This document shows positions 55,453 to 64,000 of a DNA stretch of 64,000 bases, piece after piece. The first letter of the stretch is position 1. Each line of letters begins with the position of its first letter. This DNA is from Mycoplasmopsis equigenitalium. Lineage in GTDB: Bacteria > Bacillota_I > Bacilli_A > Mycoplasmatales > Metamycoplasmataceae. The stretch is taken from assembly GCF_024498255.1 (NCBI RefSeq), contig NZ_CP101808.1:633345-697344 (forward strand), given 5' to 3'. The position numbers were made by a program, and so were the translations under genes. Below the pieces are notes generated by a model. It saw only the letters and a list, made by a program, of their open reading frames with translations, was not told the DNA's origin and made no database searches.

Positions 55453-56685
55453 TTATTTTATCATCGAATTTTCGTAAACACGTTTTGAGGATTCGGCTAG
55501 TTTTTTAGCATTTTCTTTCTTTTGTGTAGGCGTGTCACCAAAATAATATGTTGGCAAAACAGTGGCAAAATAATTATCGCTACTACTATCTAAACTAACA
55601 ACAATTCGTTTTCAATTTGAAGGTAACGCTGTCAAAAACTTAAGTTCAGCATTAGGATCTGTTTTTAATAATTCAATATGTTGTTGAACATCATAAATAA
55701 CTCATGAATTTGCAGTTTTATTAAATGCCTCTAAAAAGTAATATAGTTCTTTTTTTGTTGTATCAATTGCATACGAAACTTGCATTTTACTAAATCCATT
55801 AATAAATAATAAATTGGCTACTAATCTTAAAACTTCACGTTGTGAAGCACCGAAATTTTTAATATTAACTGATATAAGACGTCTCAAACTCTTTTGGACA
55901 TCAGAATTTTTAATTGCTTCGATATCAACTAATAAATCTTTATGATCTACTATGAATTTTTCAGGATCATTAGCAAACTCTTCAAGTAAATTTTCGTCGG
56001 TAATAACTTCCTTAAAAAGACTAGTTCCATCAGTTGGTGAATTTGATGTTGCGTCTTTCAAGTTTCTTGTTAACTGAATTGGACTTAGTGCTCACATCAT
56101 CCCTTGCTTTTGTTTGTTATTAATGGTTATTCTTCAGGCAACTAGTTGTTTCATTAATTTTTTGTACGCAATATCAAAATCTTCAACTTTATCTAATAGT
56201 TTTCGAACTTTGTAAAAATAATAGTTGAAAATAACATCATTTGAAGGCAAGGCGATATCAAAGTCACCGACACTAGTTATTCCTTGGCTATTCTTTGTAA
56301 AAAGTTTGTCATAGTTTTCGTACAAATTAATTGAGTATGGAGTTTGTTTTAAATAGTGGTTATAAACTTCAAAAACGTCTTCAAAACTCATAGTCTCAAC
56401 GTTTTTGTCGTTTGCTCCTCACTTTTTAAATTGTACTTTGGCAAATTCTTCTTTGACTAATAAAAATTTACTTTTTAAGATGTCCTGTGACAGAATAATT
56501 TGTTGTGGGGTTGCATCTTTATTTACTTCTTCAAATTTAGGTAAATTAATAAAATAATTGTCATTAGCAAATTTGCGTGCGGCTAGTAAATTTTCATCAA
56601 GTTTCAAAATACACGAATTTGCTAAAACAGGTGTTAGTGCTAATGATGACAGTAATAATAATTTAAGTTTTGTTGTTTTAGCCAT
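55453..56685 (-). CDS. Lipoprotein at the end of the ABC/nuclease operon
   Basis: A 410-residue predicted surface lipoprotein. The N-terminus MAKTTKLKLLLLSSLALTPV is a basic-hydrophobic signal, and the lipobox ends ANSC at Cys25. The mature part is helical and polar, with no known domain seen. Eight TGA Trp codons interrupt standard-code reading. GGAGGAATA precedes the ATG. It is the last gene of the leftward operon starting with the solute-binding-type lipoprotein; a role in the same transport process is plausible but unproven. Confidence 0.8.
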
Positions 56686-56963
56686 TATTCCTCCTGTGTC
56701 TTATATTTTCATGATTTAATACCAGCTGCAGTTACATATAATCCAATGATAAAAATAACAAGCGAAAAGAAAATTAAACCAATTCCATACGCTACACCAG
56801 CTTTAGCCTTAAAAATATAACTATCATCAATATCAACAAGTTCTGAAATCTTAATTGTTTCCTGACAATTAATAATCATAATTGTAGAGAAAATAATAAT
56901 TCCAATACTTGCCAACAACATAAATGCTCAAACAACTGTTTGGACTTTGATTCCTTTTTTCAT
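56685..56963 (-). CDS. Small two-helix membrane protein in the ABC operon
   Basis: Not recognised. The 92-residue product starts MKKGIKVQTVVWAFMLLASI and has helices at about residues 9-32 and 56-82, with an acidic loop (CQETIKISELVDIDDSYIF) between. A Cys lies just after the first helix but not in a lipobox context. Stop and next start overlap. It may be an accessory subunit of the transporter. Confidence 0.75.
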
Positions 56964-56965
56964 CT

Positions 56966-57940
56966 TTACCCCTTAATTGCACTCCCTTGGTTTGATACAG
57001 CATTCATAATTCTTTTTCTAAAAATAAAGTAGAACAAGAACATTGGGAAAATGGCGATAATTGCACCAGCCATTTTCACGTTTTGCATAATTCGATCAAT
57101 ACCATCAAGTTCAAGACGACCAACACCAAACAATCATACTGACATAATTTTATAATCACCACCAGCAATTAAAGCAGGTCAAAGATAACTGTTTCAAGCT
57201 GCTAAGGCGGTTAAAATCACAATTGTAAGTGTGATTGGCCGCACCATTGGCATTGCAATTTTAAATAGGTAGGTTGCACCACTTGCCCCATCAACCGTTG
57301 AAACTTCTTTAATTCGTTTTGGGATTGAAGAAAAGGCATTACGATACATTAGTGCGTTAAAAATTGATGCCATAAATGGTAAGGCAATAATTGCTAAAAC
57401 TCCGACAAATGTTTTTCTAAAATCAACACCAGGAATGTTTTGTTCTAGTAAAAGCGCTACTTTATACTGACCCGTCATTAATGCTACCTCTGGTAGCACA
57501 AGTAAAGCAATAAAAACACCCCAAAGAAATTCTTTACCTCATCATTTTTTAAGTGAAAAGGCATAACCCGCTAGCATAACGACAAAGATTTTTGAAACAA
57601 TCGAAATCAAAACATTTAAGAATGTTAATAATAATGATTGTCAATAACTCGAGTCAAAAGCACGAGTAAAATTATTGAAATTTACCGATTCGGGAATAAT
57701 AATAAACTCAGCATTTAATTTATTAGCTTGTAAATCGGGCATAATTGCCACTAAAATCATAAAAGCAAAGGGGAAAAAAATAATTAAACCAAAAAAGCAT
57801 AAAACAAACATTTTAAGAAACGCAACCGTCACCAAATAGATTGCCGATGACTCGCGTACTTGTTGTCCGGTTTTATCTCTATTTCTATTTAATTTGCGCT
57901 TTGTTAATCACTCTTGAATTTTTAATTTTCTTTCAAACAT
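56966..57940 (-). CDS. ABC transporter permease, MalG/UgpE type
   Basis: The second permease of a sugar or glycerophosphodiester-type ABC importer. The 324-residue protein has six hydrophobic segments and the EAA loop near KEVSTVDGASGATYLFKIAM, which contacts the ATPase. The N-terminal 35 residues are basic and cytoplasmic. It starts within the end of the other permease gene. Substrate cannot be read from the sequence. Confidence 0.92.
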
Positions 57941-58958
57941 GATATTCTCCTAAATTGTTCGTTGCTCTAATAATGGCTTGAAATCCGCCCCGGACAATAA
58001 TTGAAAAGCTAACACCAATAATAAATAAACTAATTGCTGATGATGCTGCCATTCTAAAATCACCAATACCAGTACGTCCATACACAAATAACATTAATGT
58101 TGAAGCACCGTTTCCTGTTGCTTCGGCTACATCATTGTTAAATAATGCAAGTGGGAAAACCTTAATTCCACTAATAATGCTCATTGTAATTAAGAATCTT
58201 GTCGTGCCACGAATTGAAGGAAGGGTAATGTTAAAAAACTGTTTTGTTCCACCAATTCCATCAATTGAAGCAGAGCGATAAAGGTTTTTATCAACCGATA
58301 ACATTGCTGTTGTTAACAGTAAAATGTTAAAAGCCAAACTCGATCAAATCCCTTGCGTAATCATAACTAACAATGGTTTGAAGCCATACATATCACCAGA
58401 TTCTAATCAAGTTACTTTTCTACCAATAATGCTATTGAACATTCCATTTGTACTAAAGATTTGCGTGAATGTAAGCGATATAGCAACAATGTTTGTAATA
58501 TAAGGAAGAAAGAAAACTGTTTGTCAAAATCCTTTTGCTCGTTTTCTAACTAGTGTCGAGATTGCTGATGAAATCACAAGAGAAATTCCGATTTCTAACG
58601 GTAAGATAATCAACGCATACATTAATGAATTACGAATTCCGACAGCAAATGTTGGCTCTTTAGTAAATAAATCAACAAATGCTTCAAATGTAAATTCCAC
58701 TTTTTTTGAACCATCGCTAAAATATGTTTCCTTGAAGAAAGCATAATATAGGTTGAAAAATAGCGGCATAATGGTGAATAAACCAAGAATAACAAATGTT
58801 GGAATCAACATTGTGATTGGTTTCCAGATTGGTGTTCTTTTATCAACAATTGAACCAGCTAACGCTTCTTCTTTGTTTGTTGCTTGTTTTTTAACAGCTA
58901 AATTATGAAAAAGTTTATTACTTGTAAAAGTGGAAAGAAAACTATTTTTTAATTTCAT
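57933..58958 (-). CDS. ABC transporter permease, MalF/UgpA type
   Basis: A 341-residue permease with an N-terminal polar tail, a first helix near residues 48-70, five further helices and the EAA-like loop YRSASIDGIGGTKQFFNITL. LTFTQIFSTNGMFNSIIG is typical of UgpA-like permeases. TGA Trp codons at several sites. It overlaps the ATPase gene at its start and the MalG-type gene at its end, so the three are made together. Confidence 0.92.
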
Positions 58959-61041
58959 AGCGCACCCTTTCTCCTGAATCTTTTTCAAAAATGTGAAGTT
59001 TGTTTAATGGTAAACTAAAGAAAATTTCATCATTAATTTTGTAATGTAAATCATTATCAACCAAAAAGTTAAGATCATAGTCACCAAACTTGGTTTCCAT
59101 TTTAACAATTAGTTTACTTTCTTTACCAAGATTTTCAATTGCCTTAACCACACCAAAAAGAGTCGCTTTTTGTTTAGTCTTTTTAACTTCATAATCTTCA
59201 GCACGTGTTCCGATTAGAAGGGGTGTATTTTCCTTTAATCCGCTAAATTCAAAATTATCAAATTCATTACTTAAAATCTTAAGTTTTCCATTTTCATAAA
59301 TACCAGGTAAAATACCCATTTCAGGCATTCCTAAAAACTTTGCAACAAATAAGTTAGCAGGTCTGTTATATAACTCCATTGGCGCCCCAATTTGTTGCAC
59401 TTGCGCCATCGACATACAGACAACGATATCACTAATCGACATTGCCTCTTCTTGGTCGTGGGTAACAAAAACAGTTGTAATACCAAGGCTTTGTTGAATT
59501 TCACGAATTCATTGACGAGTTGAAATTCTTAATTTAGCATCAAGGTTAGAAAGGGGTTCGTCCATTAATAAAATTTGTGGTTTTTTAACAATTGCCCGCG
59601 CAATTGCTACCCGTTGTTGTTGACCACCTGATAACTTGGTTGGTTTCTTTTGTAAATTACGTTCAATCTCAACTCTGTGAGCAACTTCCATAACTTCTTT
59701 ATGAATCGCCTTACGAACACTAATAACAAATTTCTCAACTAACTCTTCAATTGTTTTCTTTTCTTCTTCAGTTAATACATTTGCTAGGGTTTTGTTTTTT
59801 AATGCGTTTTTCAAATTATATTTTGTGGCAATTAAATTGAATTCATCATCGTGTCTTTTTCAAGCAAACATTGTTAAATATTTATAGTTTCTTTTAAGAC
59901 GTTTTTTCTGAACATTATTTCTGCTTTTTTCTTTGTAAATTGAACGTTTTTCATTGAGTTCTTGTTTTTTCTGTTTTATTAATTCACGATATTTTTCAGT
60001 GATTTCTTGTTGGTTTTTTTGATGAAGATAAAATTGAATTGTGATATTAACTTGGTACAATAAATCAACCGCTTTTTTATTAACAGTGCAATTGTGATTT
60101 AAATAATTAAAATTACTTAATTCTTTTTGTAATTTAGTAAGCAAATTTAAACGTTGTTCTATCTCTTCATTTGTTAATTTCGTACATTTTAAAAGTGATT
60201 TATCTATTGAGTTTAACGCTGAACTTGAGGTTGCTAAACTATTTTGCATCCCTAAAGCAACTTGTACATCTCACTCTTCTTGTAGTTTATTTAAAAGCTT
60301 TTTACGTTCGTTTTTAAAACCTTCAATTTTAGTAATACTATCTTTCGAATTCAAACCTAATTCGGTTTGAAAACGAACTTTACTAATTTTGTAATTTGTC
60401 AAAGCAGTTTCGTAATCATATTTAAGTTCAGAGATGAAATTTGAATATTCAATATCAGTTATTCGCCCAACTTTTTTATATAGCGTAAATAATCTTTCTA
60501 ACGATTCTAATTCTTGTTTTGTAGCACCTAAATGTTTTAGATAAATCATAGCAATTTTAAGTTCTGCATACTGTCTTTTTATACGAATATTATTTTGTCA
60601 ATCTTCATCATTTTTAAGTGGAAAGGCAATATTATCGTAAACACTCATATGTGGATAAAGGGCGTAGTTTTGAAAAACAAAACCTAGCTTTCTTCTTTGT
60701 GGTGAAAGTTTGGTTACATCCTTACCATTGAAAAATACCTTACCACCTGTAATTGTTAACAAGCCTGAAATAGCATTAAGGGTTGTCGTTTTACCACTAC
60801 CACTAGGTCCTAGCAGTGTTACAAGTTTACCTTGCGGAATCTTAAAACTTACATCATCAACTGCTAATGTTTCACCAAAATCAATCGAAACATTTTTAAG
60901 TTCAATAGCAGGAATTTGTTCATTGCTTTGGCTATTGTCTTCGATTTTAGCGTTAATTCTTTCCAACTCTTTGTTATCTTCTTCATTGGGACGAATTACT
61001 TGCTTTATAATTCAGTTTTTTAATCTATTTAGTCAAATCAT
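58942..61041 (-). CDS. ABC transporter ATP-binding protein with large insertion (MsmK/UgpC-like)
   Basis: Energises the permease pair. The 699-residue protein has Walker [12 protein letters not shown]-loop [20 protein letters not shown], signature [15 protein letters not shown] near residue 470, Walker [13 protein letters not shown], switch His [10 protein letters not shown] and a C-terminal TOBE-like domain. Q-loop and signature are normally about 50 residues apart; here a Lys/Glu-rich, largely helical insertion spans about residues 150-450. A long form is also known in M. genitalium MG187 and M. pneumoniae MPN134, so the insertion is a mycoplasma trait. The start ATG at 61041 gives MIWLNRLKNW. 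Confidence 0.93.
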
Positions 61042-61053
61042 ATTATTCCTTTT

Positions 61054-62259
61054 CTAGTTTGGATACATCTTATCTTTATATTTATAAATTAAGTCTTCGT
61101 CTTCTTCCATAAAAGTATGGTAACCAGTATTACTTCTAGTTAAATATACTTTGGTTGCGATCGTTTTTTCATTAGCAAAATCTTGAAATAGACCTAAGCG
61201 ATTTTCTTTTGCAAATTTCATTGCCTTAGCCATTTCAAAAAATGTGTAATATTTCAAAGTTCCTTTAATTGTATTTTCAGACTTGTTACCACCACTAAAT
61301 GGTAAACATCAACCATTTCTAACAATTTCAGTGTTATATGAAATATTAAAATCTTTACCAAAGAAAATGTCAGCAGGGATACGATTAAATTTATCAACAC
61401 CTTTACCATCAAGGAAAAGTCGAACAACAGTTTTCGAAGGTAAAGTATTCACGGCAAATTTGGTTGCTAACTCAGCAAATTGATGTTCTCATTTAGGTGA
61501 TTTTTTATAATCAGCACCGGAACCAACACCTTTTTCTGGTGTGTCAATTCCTGCTAAACGAATTGTATAAGTTTCGCCAACATTAATATCACTCACACCT
61601 GGCTGTATACTTAAAACTTTAACTTCGGCCGTGTCTCCATCTTTTCATCTAACAATTTCACCTTCAAATCAGTTATTGATATTTACTCAATCAACATTAA
61701 TCTTTTGAATATTGGGATCATCAAGCGATAAAGAAGGATTAAGTTGTTTTGGTCGCAATGTAAATTTCATTTGAATATCGGTTTCTAACCGATATGTGTA
61801 ATTAATAACTACTTTTTTATCTAGTGTGTGAAACTTGAAAATCAAACTACGCTTATTATTAAATTGATTTATTGTATCATCAAGTGCAACATCTCTAGGC
61901 AAGTCATCCTTAACTGGCAACTGTGAAAGCTCGATCATATACTTAACATCGTTTACTTTTACTAAGTAAAAACGATTAACAAGATCGTGCAAATCTAAAT
62001 AAACCGAATTAATTGAAAGGGGTGAGTGAAATTGTAAATTAAGTTTATCAAGCGAAATGATCTCATTCATTTCGGCATCAATCATACTTTTTTGCTCATT
62101 TGTAAATTCAACAATTCCTTCGCTTTCATTTTCTACATCATACTTTGGTGTAAATGCGCCTAAAAATTCACTGTTGCTTGAAGTATTTGATGTAGCACAA
62201 CTAACAACTGCAGCAACTGTAAATGGTAATGGAGTTAATAATCATATTTTTCTTTTCAT
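61054..62259 (-). CDS. Membrane lipoprotein nuclease, staphylococcal nuclease-like
   Basis: A surface nuclease that would degrade host or environmental nucleic acids. The 401-residue protein starts MKRKIWLLTPLPFTVAAVVS with the lipobox VVSC (Cys21). The SNase/thermonuclease domain begins near residue 210: VRWKDGDTAEVKV, TIRLAGIDTPEKG (metal and catalytic residues), FDGKGVDKFNRIPADIFF-like region, and ENRLGLFQD. It lies between a solute-binding-type lipoprotein and the ABC genes, as MG186 does among MG185-MG189. This suggests linked digestion and uptake of nucleic acid products. Confidence 0.92.
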
Positions 62260-62278
62260 GTTATTCCTTTAGTGATGT

Positions 62279-62317
62279 ATAAAAATATGAAATGGTTTGG
62301 CATTTCATATTTTTTGG
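62279..62317 (-). terminator. Intercistronic hairpin between P68-like lipoprotein and nuclease genes
   Basis: TATGAAATG and CATTTCATA pair around six bases, with A- and T-runs on both sides. On the minus strand it follows the lipoprotein stop and precedes the nuclease start. It could lower downstream expression or protect the upstream message. Confidence 0.65.
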
Positions 62318-62324
62318 TTTTGAA

Positions 62325-64000
62325 TTAGCTAAATAATGTACCGTTAGATTCTTTAACTTTTTTAACAATCATTTCTTCGTATGTTGTTACTTTTGCTGCT
62401 TCACCGTTTGCATAGTGGGTTGAAACGGTTGCGTAGGCAGCGTTGAAACTATCACGGAACTTGCTTCCTTGTGCGTCACCTAATTCTTCAAAAAGAACAT
62501 ATTTTTCTGGTTCTTTTGAAACTTTAGTATAAACATCATAAGCATGTTTTAGGAAGATGTTCGCTTTTGATAGGTCGTTGTTTTCAAAACCTTTTTTAGC
62601 GAAGATATAAGATGCTTCTTCTGAAATGTATTGAGTAGGAACTACTTGAGTTTTGCTTCCGATGTCGTATTTCTTATCGGTTACTAATCATTTCATAAAC
62701 ATTTTGGTTGCATAGTCTTCAGCATCGTTGGCGTGAATACCCATAATCGAAGGACCTTGACCATAGAAAACATCTTTTTCGTCTTGTGAAGTTAATTTTG
62801 AAGTTGTAGGTAAAATGAATAATTCATTATCGTTTACCCGTTTTGTACTTTGTGATTTTGCAAGTTTTTTAATTTTGCTGTCAGTAATATCTTTAATTAA
62901 GTAAGCGATTTTTGAATCGCCTTCTTTTTTACCATCACCTATAGCAGCAATAATTTCTCCTAACTTAACGATGTTAGCATCGCCGTTAATTTCAGCATCT
63001 AAACCTGCTGCTTGACCAGCGTCAACAAGAGAAATTTTAGAATTACTGGTAATAGCTGCTTTATTGCTTTCAAAATTATTTCATGTGGTTTCGTCTTTTG
63101 TTATATAGTCGTATTTCTTAATTGAACTATTATCAATATCGAATTTCTTAACTGGGTTTGAATATTTCCCAATTCCAATTAAGTTATCTTTTTTTCTAAC
63201 GCTAACTTTTTCAATTCTTTCTAATTCGTATTCGTTTGTTCCATATTTATATACATCAGATGCATCAACACGGTTGTATTTGTAACCAGCAGTTGAGCCA
63301 ACTCAAAGTGCAAATTTGTGTTCGATAAATGTATTTGATGTATAAACACCTTTACCGTTAATAACAACGGCACCGTTACCCATAATTGGTTTTAATTTAT
63401 CAAACATACTTGCAAAGTTTTTATAAACTGTTGCTTCGGTTGATGCGAATGGTGAAAAGTCAACTTGTCTGTTACTATCTTTAGTAATCATTCTGGTAAA
63501 GCTTTCATCTGGATTTGCATTAACTGATGCAAAAGCAATGGTTTCAAGGAAACCGATTGCATCATCAAGTCCTAAAAAGTGAACTTGTGAGTTAACACCT
63601 TTTGATGATTCTTCAAATGTGTCTTGCGCAACTTTAGCAAATTCAACTAATTGGTTATAAATTCTGAATGTGTCAAAACCAATTATTAAATCTTTGTAAG
63701 CATCAGCAACAATTGATGATTTTACAGCACCTCATAATTTAGCAACTTCAGCACGGTCAGCTGCACCTTGTGTTTTAAGGTTGTTGTAGTATTCTGTAAA
63801 TGCAGGATCAATTTTTGCCCCTTTTGATACAAGACCTTCAATAATGTAACTCATTACTGGCGCGTTAACTGACATAACAGTTGTTGATTTGAAGGCGGGA
63901 ACCATTCACATACCATCATTTACAATGTTAGTTGTGTTACTATTTAAAACCATTACTGAATCAGAAAATACATCTTTTTTAACAGCAACTGTTTCATCAT
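62325..64000 (-). CDS. P68-family surface lipoprotein / solute-binding protein (N-terminus beyond window)
   Basis: The visible 558 residues, ending VKKVKESNGTLFS, lack the signal peptide, which lies beyond the right edge. Features typical of an extracellular substrate-binding lobe are GMWMVPAFKSTTVMSVNAP, GLDDAIGFLETIAFASVNA and GQGPSIMGIHANDAEDYATK, plus YATKMFMKWLVTDKKYD, like the C-terminal hinge region of ABC binding proteins. Nine or more TGA Trp codons occur. It is first in the operon with the nuclease and ABC genes, matching MG185 or P68 proteins of mycoplasmas. The ligand is unknown. Confidence 0.82.

Overview
The window is a stretch of a mollicute (mycoplasma) chromosome. It is very AT-rich, and nearly every gene reads through in-frame TGA codons at tryptophan positions (for example in dnaE, metG, topA, dnaK and nusG), so UGA is Trp and genes were assembled with genetic code 4. 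Lipoproteins with Cys lipoboxes, few regulators, tightly packed operons and an MG185-MG189-like lipoprotein/nuclease/ABC operon fit the Hominis-type mycoplasmas; the species cannot be told from the sequence alone.

Layout. 1-5150: prfA (partial) and a leftward cysS-rlmB-SigH-like sigma-rpmG-secE-nusG operon, the order known from Firmicutes. 5343-5822: a heptad-repeat coiled-coil protein with a near-perfect extended Shine-Dalgarno. 5984-14950: a rightward replication and translation run (dnaE, 5'-3' exonuclease, coaE, DnaB/DnaD-like and DnaI-like helicase-loading proteins, trmN6, metG). 15275-18620: leftward amino-sugar unit (RpiR regulator, PTS EIICB, nanE). 18672-23135: a small membrane protein, a decayed hsdS, a short YigZ protein, gpmI, nfo, rpiB. 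23212-27388: a C39-peptidase ABC exporter with a small membrane partner, then ybeY-cdd-era. 27414-34092: leftward CBS/DUF21 protein, dnaB helicase, rplI, gdpP, rpsR-ssb-rpsF. 34354-42385: topA and a CIRCE-controlled hrcA-grpE-dnaK heat-shock unit in which GrpE is a giant of about 1038 residues, mostly coiled coil. 42438-46214: lemA, tig, prs, rsmG and tRNA-Gly(GCC).

46482-55371 is the most unusual part: a four-gene, translationally coupled, AT-rich operon inserted between tRNA-Gly/rsmG and a lipoprotein operon. It encodes a coiled-coil SF1 (DNA2/NAM7-like) helicase, a large protein ending in a HEPN-type R-N-x3-H motif, an unrecognised 330-residue protein, and a ClpB-type AAA+ unfoldase whose first ATPase module is degenerate. 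A (TA)14 tract overlaps the expected -35 position of its promoter, and an A7 run splits the helicase gene by one base, so its expression may be phase-variable. I could not match this gene set to a named system; an anti-mobile-element or RNA-targeting defence cassette is the working inference.

55453-64000: a leftward operon of P68-like surface lipoprotein, thermonuclease-like lipoprotein, ABC ATPase with an insertion of roughly 300 residues, two MalF/MalG-type permeases, a two-helix protein and a second lipoprotein. Several genes have TATAAT six to ten bases before the start codon and no Shine-Dalgarno, suggesting leaderless mRNAs.
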